This document shows positions 1 to 9,073 of a stretch of DNA of 64,000 bases, one piece after another. This DNA is from DASQUK01 sp046726215 (lineage in GTDB: Bacteria > Actinomycetota > Acidimicrobiia > Acidimicrobiales > VFJN01). Made by a program: the position numbers and the translations under genes. The stretch spans positions 29,520 through 93,519 of the forward strand of contig JBKPAA010000017.1 of assembly GCA_046726215.1 (NCBI GenBank), written 5' to 3'. The notes under the pieces were generated by a model. That model was not told where the DNA came from and did no database searches. It saw only the letters and a list, made by a program, of their open reading frames with translations. Positions within the stretch are counted from its first letter, which is position 1. Each line of letters opens with the position of its first letter.

Positions 1-1
1 C

Positions 2-388
2 CTAGGCGCGACGGAGTACGCGGACGTGCCGGCCGACGTCGTCGCCGAGCTGCGCTCGGTGTGCCTCGGGCTGCCGGAGGCCGCCGAAAAACAGGCCTGG
101 GCCGGCACGCAATGGCGAATCCGCGACCGGATGTTCGCTCACGTCCTCGCGATCGACTTCGCGGACGGGCCGGTCACGGTGGTGACGTTCCGATCGTCGG
201 GCCCCGAGCTCGACGCACTCCGGCGCGCGGGCCATCCGTTCTTCCGGCCCGCGTGGGGGGCCAACCTCGTGGGCATGGTGCTCGACACGGGTGTCAACTG
301 GGACGAGGTCACCGAGCTTCTCGTCGAGAGCTACTGCGTCCTCGCCCCACGGAAGCTGGTCGAGCAGATCGACCGTCCAACCGACTGA
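2..388 (+). CDS. MmcQ/YjbR-like protein, 5' end outside the window
   Basis: The protein resembles the MmcQ/YjbR family of small proteins with a CyaY-like fold, often annotated as DNA-binding. Visible family-like features are the LPEA segment near the N-terminus, a tryptophan-rich stretch (WAGTQWRIRDR), a PVTVVTFRSSGPE strand, and a C-terminal WDEVTELLVESY helix of the kind found in this family. The frame is open to the left edge, so the true start may lie outside; an internal GTG at 26 gives 120 residues, close to the usual family length. It sits about 100 bp before an acyl-CoA dehydrogenase gene on the same strand, with no sign of coupling. The cellular role of this family is not firmly known. 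Confidence 0.72.
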   Translation, partial: LGATEYADVPADVVAELRSVCLGLPEAAEKQAWAGTQWRIRDRMFAHVLAIDFADGPVTVVTFRSSGPELDALRRAGHPFFRPAWGANLVGMVLDTGVNWDEVTELLVESYCVLAPRKLVEQIDRPTD

Positions 389-492
389 CCGGTGCCTGCA
401 GGCGCCCTCGCGACGTGCTCTCCACATTTAGTCAGAGTCCATATCCCTCGCCTACGATCCCGAGGCCGCGTCGAGTTGCACGGGGAGGACCC

Positions 493-2652
493 ATGGCCAT
501 CGCCATCACTGACGCCCACCGCGAGCTGGCCGACGTGGCCCGTTCGTTCCTGCAGGGCGAGAAGGCGAGGGCGGCGGCGAGGGCGCTACTCGATGCTCAC
601 GACGAGGGCCTGCCGGGGTTCTGGGGCTCGATGGCCGAGCTGGGATGGATGGGGCTCCACGTCCCGGAGCGCTACGGGGGTTCGGGGTATGGCCTGCCCG
701 AGCTCGTGGTCGTCATCGAGGCGCTCGGGCGGGCCGTGGCGCCCGGGCCCTTCCTGCCGACCGCCGTCCTGTCGGCGGTCATCGCCGACGGCGGTTCCGA
801 CGATCAACGCGTCCGCCTGCTGCCGGGGTTGGCCGACGGCTCCATCGTCGCCGGCTTCGGGCTCGGCGGATCGCTGGCGATCGACGACGACGTGGTCAGC
901 GGCGACGCCGGAATCGTGCTGGGCGCCGGCACGGCCGACGTCCTGGGCCTGGCCGTCGGTGAGGACGTCGTGGTCGTGCCGCGCGCCGCGGCGGGCGTGG
1001 TCGTGGCGGCGAGCGGCAACCTCGATCCGACCCGCCGATCGGCGCGGGTCCGGCTCAACGGCGTCGGGCTGAACGCGGTCACCGTCCTTTACGGACGGCG
1101 TTCACGGGCTCTCGCCCTTGCCCGTACGCTCGCCGCCGCCGAGGCATCGGGCGGCGCCCAGGAGTGCGTAGAGATGGCCACTGATTACGCCAAGGCTCGC
1201 GAGCAGTTCGGGAGGGTCATCGGCACCTACGGCCCGGTCAAGCACCATTGCGCCAACATGCTCGTCGCCGCCGAGCTGGCCACCGCCGCCACGTGGGACG
1301 CAGCCCGAGCCGCCTCTGGCGACCCCCGGCAGTTCGCCCTGGCCAGCGCAGTCGCGGCCACGCAGGCGCTTCCCGCCTATGTCGCCAACGCGCAGCTCAA
1401 CATCCAGGTTCACGGTGGCATCGGTTTCACCTGGGAACACGATGCGCACATGCTGCTGCGACGCGCGGCGGCGCTGGCGGCGCTGTTCGAGCCCGGGGCG
1501 GCCGCGGAGGACTTGGCGCGGATCGCCGACGCCGGGGTGACCCGCCGGATGGACCTCGAGCTTCCACCCGAGGCGGACGCCATCCGCGATGACGTGCGGG
1601 CGTTGGCCGCGGAGGTTGCGGCGCTGCCGCCCCAGCAACAGCGTTCGCGGCTGATCGAGACGGGGCTGGCCATGCCCCATTGGCCGCGGCCCTGGGGCCG
1701 TGCCGCCACTGCGGTCGAGCAGATCGTCATCGACCAGGAGCTCGACCGGGCCGCTGTCGAGCGGCCGCAGTACGGCATCACCGCCTGGATCACGCTGACC
1801 CTGATCCAGCACGCCAGTCCCGACCAGGTGGAACGGTGGGTGGGTCCCAGCCTCCAGGGAGACCTGGTGTGGTGCCAGCTGTTCAGCGAGCCCAACGCGG
1901 GATCCGACGCCGCCGGCATCCGCACGCGGGGGACGCGGGTCGAGGGGGGATGGCGGGTGAGCGGCCAGAAGGTGTGGACCAGCGGTGCCCAGTCCTGCCA
2001 TCGCGGCCTGGCGACCGTGCGCACCGATCCGGACGCCCCCAAGCACGCCGGCATCACGATGATGGTCATCGACATGCAGGCCGAGGGCGTCGATGTCCGT
2101 CCCCTGCGCGAGGCGTCGGGGGGCGCGTTGTTCAACGAGGTCTTCTTCGACGAGGTGTTCGTTCCCGACGACGATGTCGTGGGGCCCGTGAACGGCGGCT
2201 GGACGGTCGCCCGGTCCACGCTCGGGAACGAGCGGATCAGCATCGGCGGCGGCCAGGGCGTCGGGGGCGGCGGCTTCCTTCTGGACGTCTACCGGCAGCG
2301 CCAGGATGCCGTCGCCGGCGCCGGGCGAATCGTGGGCCGGCTGCTGGCCGAAGAGCAGACGATGCGCGTGCTCAACCTGCGGCGGGCCGAGCGGGCGGTC
2401 GCAGGGGACGAACCGGGCCCCGAGGGAAACGTGACCAAGCTCCTCAGCGCCGAGCACGCGCAGCGGGTTGCCGACGCCGGGCTGGCCATCCTCGGGGCGG
2501 ACGTGGCCCTGGCGGAGGGTCTCGGTGGTCGTGTCGGGGCGGCGCTCGTCTTCAGCCGCGCCCTGTCGATCGCGGGCGGCACCTCCGAGATCACCCGCAA
2601 CCAGATCGGCGAGCGCATCCTCGGCCTGCCCCGGGATCCCCTGGTCAGGTGA
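493..2652 (+). CDS. Fused two-domain acyl-CoA dehydrogenase (FadE34-like)
   Basis: This 719-residue protein holds two acyl-CoA dehydrogenase (ACAD) modules in tandem. Residues 1-350 form a first ACAD domain with an AKAREQFGRVIG helix and a VHGGIGFTWEHD segment. A second starts near residue 353 and has WCQLFSEPNAGSD and GQKVWTSGAQ, the flavin and acyl-CoA binding strands, ending in a GGTSEITRNQIGERILGLP tail. The arrangement matches the fused ACAD type known from Mycobacterium FadE34, where two unlike halves make a pseudo-heterotetramer acting on sterol side-chain CoA esters; the substrate here is inferred only. ATG 493 is preceded by GGGGAGG at good spacing, so a longer in-frame extension to position 61 is rejected. 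A second ACAD gene follows 69 bp downstream. Confidence 0.9.
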   Translation: MAIAITDAHRELADVARSFLQGEKARAAARALLDAHDEGLPGFWGSMAELGWMGLHVPERYGGSGYGLPELVVVIEALGRAVAPGPFLPTAVLSAVIADGGSDDQRVRLLPGLADGSIVAGFGLGGSLAIDDDVVSGDAGIVLGAGTADVLGLAVGEDVVVVPRAAAGVVVAASGNLDPTRRSARVRLNGVGLNAVTVLYGRRSRALALARTLAAAEASGGAQECVEMATDYAKAREQFGRVIGTYGPVKHHCANMLVAAELATAATWDAARAASGDPRQFALASAVAATQALPAYVANAQLNIQVHGGIGFTWEHDAHMLLRRAAALAALFEPGAAAEDLARIADAGVTRRMDLELPPEADAIRDDVRALAAEVAALPPQQQRSRLIETGLAMPHWPRPWGRAATAVEQIVIDQELDRAAVERPQYGITAWITLTLIQHASPDQVERWVGPSLQGDLVWCQLFSEPNAGSDAAGIRTRGTRVEGGWRVSGQKVWTSGAQSCHRGLATVRTDPDAPKHAGITMMVIDMQAEGVDVRPLREASGGALFNEVFFDEVFVPDDDVVGPVNGGWTVARSTLGNERISIGGGQGVGGGGFLLDVYRQRQDAVAGAGRIVGRLLAEEQTMRVLNLRRAERAVAGDEPGPEGNVTKLLSAEHAQRVADAGLAILGADVALAEGLGGRVGAALVFSRALSIAGGTSEITRNQIGERILGLPRDPLVR

Positions 2653-2721
2653 GCCGCCGGTGCTCCTGGGGCTGATGTCAGGCGGCCGGCTGATTGCCAC
2701 CCATTGCGGGGAGGTCCCGGC

Positions 2722-4017
2722 ATGACGGCGGTATCGGAGAGCGACCTCGACGTCGTTCTGGGCGAGTTGGGCGAGTGGCTGGAAGCCAACTGGGACGCGG
2801 AGCTGTCGCTGGGCGAGTGGTGGCAACGGCTTGGTGCGTCGGGATGGGCGCAACCACATTGGCCTCGGGAGTGGTACGGACGCGGGTTGCCGCGCGCGCA
2901 CGCGCCGGCGGTGTCGCGGGCGATCGCACGCTTCGGCGCCGTCCCTGGCCCGGCCGGGTTCGCCACGGGGATGGCCGGTCCCACGCTGCTCGTCCACGGC
3001 ACCGACGACCAGAAGCGCCGGCATCTGCCGGGGATGGTCACCGGCCGCGATGGGTTCTGCCAACTGTTCAGCGAACCGAACGCCGGATCCGACCTTGCGG
3101 GACTGCAGACCACCGCGGTGCTGGACGGCGACGACTGGGTCGTAAACGGTCAGAAGGTCTGGACGTCCGGCGGCCACTTCGCCAACAAGGCGATGCTGGT
3201 CGCGAGGACGAACATGGACGTGCCCAAGCACGCCGGGATCTCCTACTTCCTCATCCGCATGGACCAGCCCGGCATCGAGGTTCGTCCCCTACGGGAGATG
3301 ACCGGCCGGAACTTCTTCAACGAGGTGTTCATCACCGATGCCCGCGTGCCCGTCGACGATCTGATCGGTGGCGAGGGCGAGGGGTGGAGGGTGGCCAACA
3401 CGACGCTGGCGTTCGAACGGGCGCTCTCGGGTGGCGGGGGGGCGACCACGACGGCGAGGTCGGGGCCGATCGCGGGCGACCTCGACGTCCGTGCCGGCGA
3501 CTTCGTCAGCGCCCGGCACACGGCGCCATCGGTTGCGGCGCGGTCCGGGGGCTGGCGCCGGCTCGTGGACCTGGCACGCGAGGTGGGGCGCAACGGCGAT
3601 CCGCTGGTTCGCCAGGGTCTGGCCCGGCTGTACACGTGGGAGCGGCTCCTGGTGCTGACCGGCCGGCGGGCCCGCGCCCTCCAGGAGTCGGGCCGCGAGC
3701 TGCCCGGTCTCCCGAACCTCAGCAAGATGGCCCAGAACCATGCGGTCCGGCTGGGCCGCGAGCTGACCTTCGAGGTGTTGCAGGCCGCCGGGATGCTCCA
3801 CGGCTACGACCCCCGGTCCGTGGCTGCCACCGAGGCCGTGGTCGGGATCGCCGGTCTCGGTGACCTGATCGAGAGCGCACTGTTCGCCCAGGGGCCACCG
3901 ATCTACGGCGGGTCCGACCAGATCCAGCACAACATCGTTGGCGAACGCGTGCTCGAGCTGCCCCGCGAGCCCAAGACCGATCGGGATGTGCCGTTCCGGG
4001 ACCTGCCCAAGAACTGA
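2722..4017 (+). CDS. Acyl-CoA dehydrogenase
   Basis: A 431-residue ACAD that would oxidise an acyl-CoA to the 2-enoyl-CoA with FAD. Family signatures are FCQLFSEPNAGSDLAG, VVNGQKVWTSGG, a PKHAGISYFLI strand, NEVFITDARVP, and a C-terminal IYGGSDQIQHNIVGERVLELP segment that ends the flavin-binding domain. ATG 2722 has an upstream GGGGAGG; an in-frame start at 2704 lies before that site and is less likely. It is co-directional with the fused ACAD 69 bp upstream and probably shares its transcript, so both may serve one branched or steroid-type acyl chain pathway. A stretch near residues 240-260 (GGGGATTTARSGPIAGDLDV) is low-complexity and atypical for the family. Confidence 0.9.
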   Translation: MTAVSESDLDVVLGELGEWLEANWDAELSLGEWWQRLGASGWAQPHWPREWYGRGLPRAHAPAVSRAIARFGAVPGPAGFATGMAGPTLLVHGTDDQKRRHLPGMVTGRDGFCQLFSEPNAGSDLAGLQTTAVLDGDDWVVNGQKVWTSGGHFANKAMLVARTNMDVPKHAGISYFLIRMDQPGIEVRPLREMTGRNFFNEVFITDARVPVDDLIGGEGEGWRVANTTLAFERALSGGGGATTTARSGPIAGDLDVRAGDFVSARHTAPSVAARSGGWRRLVDLAREVGRNGDPLVRQGLARLYTWERLLVLTGRRARALQESGRELPGLPNLSKMAQNHAVRLGRELTFEVLQAAGMLHGYDPRSVAATEAVVGIAGLGDLIESALFAQGPPIYGGSDQIQHNIVGERVLELPREPKTDRDVPFRDLPKN

Positions 4018-4047
4018 CAACACAAAACTGGCGCCGCTCGAGTGCCT

Positions 4048-4458
4048 CTACGGGTGGAGCCGGAGCCTGTCGAGGGCCTTGTCGACCGACCGGCGGTCGC
4101 CGGCAACGGCGAAGCCGGCCAGGCTGAGGTCCTCGGTCGCCACGGCTGCGACGGCAGCCCGATTGTCGATGTCGTTGCCGGTGGTGAACAGCTCGTCCGT
4201 GTAGACGGCGACGACGAGCCCCCGTGCCCTCGCCCTGTCGAAGGCACGGCGCAGCTGCCCCGCCCCGGCGGCGAACACGAGGACCGGGACCCCGAACATC
4301 GGGTGGTACTTCACCCCGGACGCATCCTCGTAGACGCGGCCGATCATTTCGGGCGCCGAGGTTCCGATGCCACTCGCGACGAACGCGGTGACGTTGAGCT
4401 TCTGCCAGGTCTCCAGGTCGTCCCGGACCACCACTGCGATCTTCGTGTCGTCTGCCAC
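4048..4458 (-). CDS. DUF2000 family protein
   Basis: A protein of about 136 residues that I assign to DUF2000. Features that fit are an opening KIAVVVRDDLETWQKLNVTAF segment, a YHPMFGVPVLVF strand, and VAVYTDELFTTGNDIDNRAAV towards the C-terminus. The fold is compact and alpha/beta; no biochemical function is established for the family. GTG 4458 is chosen because it leaves an N-terminus that begins directly with the conserved strand. The gene is divergent from the AraC-type regulator starting at 4510, with only 51 bp between starts, so the regulator may control it. It is convergent with the upstream dehydrogenase. Confidence 0.72.
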   Translation of the reverse strand: MADDTKIAVVVRDDLETWQKLNVTAFVASGIGTSAPEMIGRVYEDASGVKYHPMFGVPVLVFAAGAGQLRRAFDRARARGLVVAVYTDELFTTGNDIDNRAAVAAVATEDLSLAGFAVAGDRRSVDKALDRLRLHP

Positions 4459-4509
4459 GCCAGCAATCCCACTGCCGGGCCTCCGACCAGGTCTTGTACA
4501 TTTTTCGCG

Positions 4510-5343
4510 GTGCCGCGGACCACCGGAGCGGAACATGTGCGGGCCTGGCAGCCGGCGCTGCCCGGCGTCCGGGAGGTGTTCCACGCCCGCTTCGTCGAGC
4601 ACCGCTATCCGCCGCACACCCATGACACGTGGACCGTGCTCATCGTCGACGAGGGCGCCATCCGCTACGAGCTCGACAGCCGCGCGCATGGCTCCCGTCA
4701 CGGGACGGTGACGGTGCTGCCCCCGCACGTCGTCCACGACGGGCGGGCCGCCGATCCATCGGGGTTCCGCAAGCGGGTGCTCTACATCGAGACGGCCGAG
4801 CTGAGTGAGCGCCTGGTCGGGCCGGCCGTCGACCATCCGCGCATCGTCGATCCGCGTCTGTATCGGACGCTCGATCGACTCCACCGCCTGCTGCAGGCCC
4901 GGGACGATTTCCTCGGAGGCGACGCGACCCTGGCATCCGTGATCGAGCGGCTCCGCATCCACCTCGGCTGGCGGCCCCCGGCCGGGCCAGCGGCGGATCC
5001 GCGGGTGGCGGACCAACTCCGCCAGCTCCTGGACGCCCGCCTGTTCGAGACGCTCACCCTGAACGACAGCGGTTCGATCCTGGGCGTCAGCCCCACTCAC
5101 CTCGTGCGCAGCTTCACAACTGCCTACGGCATCTCACCGCACGCGTATGTCATCAGCCGTCGCATCGACGCCGCCCGCCGCCGCCTCCTCGATGGCCAGC
5201 CCGCAGCGGCGGTGGCGATCGAGACGGGCTTTCATGACCAGGCCCACCTCAGCCGCCACTTCACTCGGCATGTCGGCACCACCCCGGGGCGGTTTGCCGA
5301 CCGTCGGGTGTCGACCGGTCGCCGGTCGCAGCCCGCTCACTGA
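4510..5343 (+). CDS. AraC family regulator with N-terminal cupin sensor domain
   Basis: A 277-residue transcription regulator. The N-terminal half has a cupin-like AraC ligand-binding domain (YPPHTHDTWTVLIVDEG, then TVTVLPPHVVHDG). The C-terminal half from about residue 160 holds the paired helix-turn-helix: the first around LGVSPTHLVRSFTTAYG, the second around AVAIETGFHDQAHLSRHFTRHVGTTPGRF, which closely follows the AraC signature. GTG 4510 gives a domain of normal length. Its position 51 bp from the divergent DUF2000 gene suggests local control; the effector is unknown. Its stop overlaps the convergent SDR gene's stop by 7 bp. Confidence 0.85.
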   Translation: MPRTTGAEHVRAWQPALPGVREVFHARFVEHRYPPHTHDTWTVLIVDEGAIRYELDSRAHGSRHGTVTVLPPHVVHDGRAADPSGFRKRVLYIETAELSERLVGPAVDHPRIVDPRLYRTLDRLHRLLQARDDFLGGDATLASVIERLRIHLGWRPPAGPAADPRVADQLRQLLDARLFETLTLNDSGSILGVSPTHLVRSFTTAYGISPHAYVISRRIDAARRRLLDGQPAAAVAIETGFHDQAHLSRHFTRHVGTTPGRFADRRVSTGRRSQPAH

Positions 5344-6092
5344 CCGACGCGCAGCCCACCGTCGACGCGCACGATCGCCCCGGTGGTGTAGCTCGATGCC
5401 GGGCTGGCGAGGAACAGCGCCCCGGTGACGATCTCCTCGGGGCTGCCCGGGCGGCCCAGGGCGTTGTCCGCCCGCTCGCGTTGCTCGGGCGGCCATGCCT
5501 TGGAGATGTCGGTCAGGAACGGTCCGGGCGACAGCGTGTTGACCCGGACCTTCGGTCCGTACTCGGCGGCCAGCGAGCGGGTCATGGCGTTGAGAGCCGC
5601 CTTGGCGCTGCCGTAGGCAACGACAGCGGGCATCGGCATCAGCGCGCCGGTCGACGACACGTTGATGATCACCCCGCCGTCGCCGTCGTACATGCGCTTG
5701 GCCACCCGGCTGGCCAGCCGGAACGGGCCCTTGAAGTTGAGGCCGACGACGCTGTCGAAGAGCTCCTCGCTCACCTCGTGGCTGGGCATTGGCGGGCTCA
5801 TGCCGGCGTTGTTGACCAGGACGTCGATGCGTGAGAACTCCGCGTAAGACGCGTCGATCAGCCGATCGATCGCCTCCCACTTGGCGGCGTGAACGGGAAA
5901 CGGGAACGCCCGACGTCCCAGTTGCCGAACCTCGGCCGCCACCTGCTCGCAGTTCTCGAGCTTGCGGCTGGCGACGATGACGTCGGCCCCGCGCTCGGCG
6001 AACGCCAGGACCATCTGGCGACCGAGGCCGCGGCTGCCGCCCGTCACCAACGCGACCTTGCCGCTCAAGTCGAAGCACGGGTCCGGTGTCAT
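5337..6092 (-). CDS. SDR family NAD(P)-dependent oxidoreductase
   Basis: A 251-residue classical short-chain dehydrogenase. All key elements are present: TGGSRGLG at residues 17-24 for the nucleotide, NNAG at 94-97, the active-site Ser at 146/147, and Tyr160-Lys164 in YGSAK. A C-terminal VRVDGGLRVGQ follows. It would oxidise or reduce an alcohol or ketone substrate that cannot be named from sequence. ATG 6092 is preferred over GTG 6098 because an AGGAGA lies seven bases upstream of it. It ends over the tail of the AraC gene and is transcribed away from it. Confidence 0.88.
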   Translation of the reverse strand: MTPDPCFDLSGKVALVTGGSRGLGRQMVLAFAERGADVIVASRKLENCEQVAAEVRQLGRRAFPFPVHAAKWEAIDRLIDASYAEFSRIDVLVNNAGMSPPMPSHEVSEELFDSVVGLNFKGPFRLASRVAKRMYDGDGGVIINVSSTGALMPMPAVVAYGSAKAALNAMTRSLAAEYGPKVRVNTLSPGPFLTDISKAWPPEQRERADNALGRPGSPEEIVTGALFLASPASSYTTGAIVRVDGGLRVGQ

Positions 6093-6194
6093 GGGCACGT
6101 CTCCTGTGAGGGCGGGCGTCGGACGGCGGTCCGGCGTTCTAGCGGCATTTTGGCGGCAACGACAGGGGCCGGGACCAAGCGGGTCGCCGGGGCC

Positions 6195-7100
6195 TCAGAC
6201 CCGCGGGTCACCGGGGATGGTGCGGCTCGTGAAGGCGTAGACCGCCCCGAAGCAATCCGCCGGTTCGAGCGTGAACCGGTCACCCGATCGGTCGGCGACC
6301 CCAACGCCGACGTTCTCGATGTGGCGCTCGGCAGCGTCGAGGTTTAGGACCTTGAAGGTGCAGCCGTGGGGAAGTTCGCCGTTGGCCGCGAGATCGACCG
6401 CCTGGCGGGAGTCGTCCACGGTCGGCTTGGCCAGCTCGACGATCGAGTCGCTCCCTACGAAGACGAAGGCACTCTCCGCGCTCGCCGACGTCTCGCTGTG
6501 GATGAGCCGACCCCCGAGCGGGCCCTCGAAGAGCGCTCGGGCCTTCTCGACCTCGGTCACGACGGTGGTGAAGTACGCCACGCGTTCGATGCCGAGGGGA
6601 TGATCGTCCCGCCAGAAAGAGGGTGACCAGTCGACCGCGAACCGCGGGTCCAGGCCACGCCAGTACTCGTCCAGGGCGACGAACTCGAGCTGACCGAAGC
6701 TGTCCCTGGGATGGGTGAAGATCGTCGGACCAGGGTCGACGTCCCCCTCGGGGAACATCCCGCCGCCGGGCTTGGCGATGCGCACGCCGTGCGCCCGGAG
6801 CTCGCCGAAGAGGGCCGGCACGCCGGACGCGTCGACATACCACGCCAGGGAGTGGAAGCGCTGCCCGAACCGGGTGCGGAACCGACCGAGGGGTGCCACC
6901 TCGTCCCCCGGTGCGGAGCCGGGCTCGATGACCTCGATCATGAAGTCGCCGATCATGGCCAGCGATGCCCACCGCTTCTCGACGTCGGACCAGCTGTTCT
7001 CGACGAAGCGCTGAGGCTTGAAGACCTCGTCGTACCAGGCGCGGGCTTCGCCCCCGTCGTCGACGACGTGGATCAGGTGGAAGAACTCGCGGATCGGCAT
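6195..7100 (-). CDS. Two-domain VOC (glyoxalase/bleomycin resistance) family protein
   Basis: A 301-residue protein with two vicinal-oxygen-chelate modules. The first runs from IREFFHLIHVVDDG through RFHSLAWYVDASG to FTHPRDSFGQLEFVALDEY; the second begins near residue 165 (GIERVAYFTTVVTEVEKARALFEG). His and Glu residues in these strands could bind a metal, as in glyoxalases and extradiol dioxygenases. The substrate is unknown. It lies downstream of and on the same strand as a TetR regulator (7210-7944), with a 109-bp gap that includes a TTGG-N7-CCAA dyad near 7143, so it may be that regulator's target. Confidence 0.8.
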   Translation of the reverse strand: MPIREFFHLIHVVDDGGEARAWYDEVFKPQRFVENSWSDVEKRWASLAMIGDFMIEVIEPGSAPGDEVAPLGRFRTRFGQRFHSLAWYVDASGVPALFGELRAHGVRIAKPGGGMFPEGDVDPGPTIFTHPRDSFGQLEFVALDEYWRGLDPRFAVDWSPSFWRDDHPLGIERVAYFTTVVTEVEKARALFEGPLGGRLIHSETSASAESAFVFVGSDSIVELAKPTVDDSRQAVDLAANGELPHGCTFKVLNLDAAERHIENVGVGVADRSGDRFTLEPADCFGAVYAFTSRTIPGDPRV

Positions 7101-7209
7101 GGCAGGAGCGTAAGGGGTGGGCGCGCCAGGCCAGCAGCGTTATTGGTCATAGGCCAACAAATGTGCGCGGACTCCGGGCTCCGCCCACGAGTCGCGTTCG
7201 GGATGCGCG

Positions 7210-7944
7210 CTACGCCCGGCGCCCCGAGGCCGTCGCGCGGCGTCGACGGGGTGGGGCGACGACCAGGTTGCGGGCGCCGGCGAGCAACAGGGCGGTGCGT
7301 TGACGCAGCGCCGCGGCCAGGTCGACGCGCTCGTCGACGGTCCACTCCCGGATCCCGTCCATGACCAGCGCCGTGAGCATCGCCGCCAGGTCCCTCGGGG
7401 AGATGTCGTTCGGGAGCTCGCCCGAATCCTGGGCGTGGGTGAACACGACCGAGAACGCCCGCTGGAACCCGAAGTGCTCCTGATCGTGCCGGAGCTCCGA
7501 CTCGGGGGCGCGATGGAACTCCTGGATCATGCGGCCCACCGCGGCGCGGGGCCCCTTCTCGATGCGCCGGGCGAGCTTCGTCATCAGCTGGTCGAGGACG
7601 GTGTCGAGGGCGCGACCGCTGGCGAGCTCCCGGAGGGCGTCCTCGTACAGCGCCCTGGCGGTCAGCCACCCCATCTCGAGCAGCACCTGCTCCTTCCGTG
7701 CGAAGTGGAAGTAGAAGGTGCCCTTGGCCACGCCGGCGCGGGCGGCGATCTCCTCGGCCGTGGTGGTGTCGATCCCGGTCTCGAAGCCACGCTCGCTCCA
7801 CAGGTCCAGGGCGGCCTTGACCAGCTTCCGCCTGGTTTCACGGGAGCGTTCCTGCGCCAGCGATGATCGCTTGGGGCCGTCGTGGTGCGTGCTCAGCTGC
7901 ACGACGGGAGCGGACGTGCTCCGCTTGGTGGAGGTTCGTGCCAA
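7210..7944 (-). CDS. TetR/AcrR family transcriptional regulator
   Basis: A regulator of about 244 residues. The N-terminal helix-turn-helix is clear: RETRRKLVKAALDLWSERGF, then TTTAEEIAARAGVAKGTFYFHF, which is the TetR signature, followed by an alpha-helical ligand domain with EFHRAPESELR. The C-terminus is basic and proline-rich. The start is uncertain. TTG 7944 has a GGAG eight bases upstream and is adopted; GTG 7965 lies before that site. The next gene on this strand is the two-domain VOC protein, and AT-rich sequence around 7990-8000 (CTATATCGAT) could hold promoter or operator elements. Confidence 0.85.
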   Translation of the reverse strand: MARTSTKRSTSAPVVQLSTHHDGPKRSSLAQERSRETRRKLVKAALDLWSERGFETGIDTTTAEEIAARAGVAKGTFYFHFARKEQVLLEMGWLTARALYEDALRELASGRALDTVLDQLMTKLARRIEKGPRAAVGRMIQEFHRAPESELRHDQEHFGFQRAFSVVFTHAQDSGELPNDISPRDLAAMLTALVMDGIREWTVDERVDLAAALRQRTALLLAGARNLVVAPPRRRRATASGRRA

Positions 7945-8071
7945 GGGAACAGCTCCTTCGTCCACGCCGCGTCGTTGGTCTTCGCACGGCCGTGCGACTA
8001 TATCGATTTCGCCATGCGCGGTCAGATACTGGCTCGGGCACGGTCGGTCAGGTTTGGGCGCCATCCAAACG

Positions 8072-9073
8072 TCAGGGCGACGCGTCCGCGAGCGTCGGCG
8101 GGAGGCCGAATGCAGGGAGCAGGCCCGCCCCGAACGTCGTGATCTCGGCGATCGTGCCGCGCTCGATCCGCAGGACATCGAACTTGAACGCGCGGAACTC
8201 GGAGTCGCCGGGCCGGCGCAGATAGCTGGCCGCGGTCGGCATCCGGTTGGCCCGGGTCGGAACCAGGCGCCAGTCGCCGTCCCGGTCCTCGCCGAAGGCC
8301 CGCTCGAGCAGCGGCACGACATCCCTGAGGCCCGAGTACAAGAAGGGGTTGGGCGGCATGGTGATCCGGATGTCCTCCGATGCGATCGCCACGGCCGCGG
8401 CCGCGTCGCAACGTTGGTGGGCGTCGATGAACCGGTCCAGCAGCTCCCGTTCCTCGGCGCTCGAGTCCCGGGCGGACCATTCGGCTCGCCGCTGCGGCAG
8501 GTGCTGCTGCATCGTCGCCCGGGCCCGCTGCAGGGCACTGTTGGCGGCCGCGACGCTCGTCTCGAGGAGGGACGCGGTCTCGTTGGCCGGCCAGCCGAGC
8601 ACGTCGCGCAAGAGCAACGCGGCGCGCTGCCGAGGCGGCAGGACCTGCAGCGAGGCGAGGAAGGCCAGCTCGATCGTCTCGCGTGCGACGACCACCGCGT
8701 GGGGCTCGTCGTCGCTCGTTGCCACCTCGTCGAGCAGGCGGTCGGGATAGGGCTGCAGCCACGGCACGTCGGCGTACGACCGCATCGTCGTCGGGCGGCG
8801 GGCGCGGCGCCGGAGCATGTCGAGGCAGATGTTGGTGGCGATCCGGTAGAGCCAGGCGCGGACCAAGGAGCTGCCGTCGAAGCTGTCCCTGCTGCGCCAC
8901 GCGCGCAGCAGGGTCTCCTGGACGGCGTCCTCCGCCTCTTCGAACGACGCGAGCATCCGATAGCAGTGGACGTGCAGCTCGCGCCGGTGGCGTACGGTCA
9001 GCACCGCGAACGCGGACTCGTCCCCCGGGATCGCGGCGACGTCGTCACCGGCGCGGCGCGTCGTTCGGGTCAT
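8072..9073 (-). CDS. ECF sigma factor with C-terminal SnoaL-like domain (SigG/TIGR02960 type)
   Basis: A 333-residue extracytoplasmic-function sigma factor. Region 2 is seen in HCYRMLASFEEAEDAVQETLLRAWR and LVRAWLYRIATNICLDMLRRR; region 4 in LPPRQRAALLLRDVLGWPANETASLLETSVAAANSALQRAR. After about residue 200 a SnoaL/NTF2-like domain follows (LLDRFIDAHQRCDAAAAVAI to the C-terminus). Sigma factors with this fused domain usually have no separate anti-sigma factor and may be controlled by the domain itself. Its ATG overlaps the stop of the upstream VOC gene by four bases (9070-9073), so the two are translationally coupled. Confidence 0.9.
   Translation of the reverse strand: MTRTTRRAGDDVAAIPGDESAFAVLTVRHRRELHVHCYRMLASFEEAEDAVQETLLRAWRSRDSFDGSSLVRAWLYRIATNICLDMLRRRARRPTTMRSYADVPWLQPYPDRLLDEVATSDDEPHAVVVARETIELAFLASLQVLPPRQRAALLLRDVLGWPANETASLLETSVAAANSALQRARATMQQHLPQRRAEWSARDSSAEERELLDRFIDAHQRCDAAAAVAIASEDIRITMPPNPFLYSGLRDVVPLLERAFGEDRDGDWRLVPTRANRMPTAASYLRRPGDSEFRAFKFDVLRIERGTIAEITTFGAGLLPAFGLPPTLADASP

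Noticed and set aside
61..492. In-frame extension of the fused acyl-CoA dehydrogenase upstream of 493
   Set aside because: The extension reads through the MmcQ-like gene in another frame with no family similarity, while ATG 493 has a strong GGGGAGG site.
1102..3231. A 709-codon open frame on the minus strand
   Set aside because: It mirrors the two acyl-CoA dehydrogenase genes, has low-complexity content and shows no domain. GC-rich codon bias produces such shadows.
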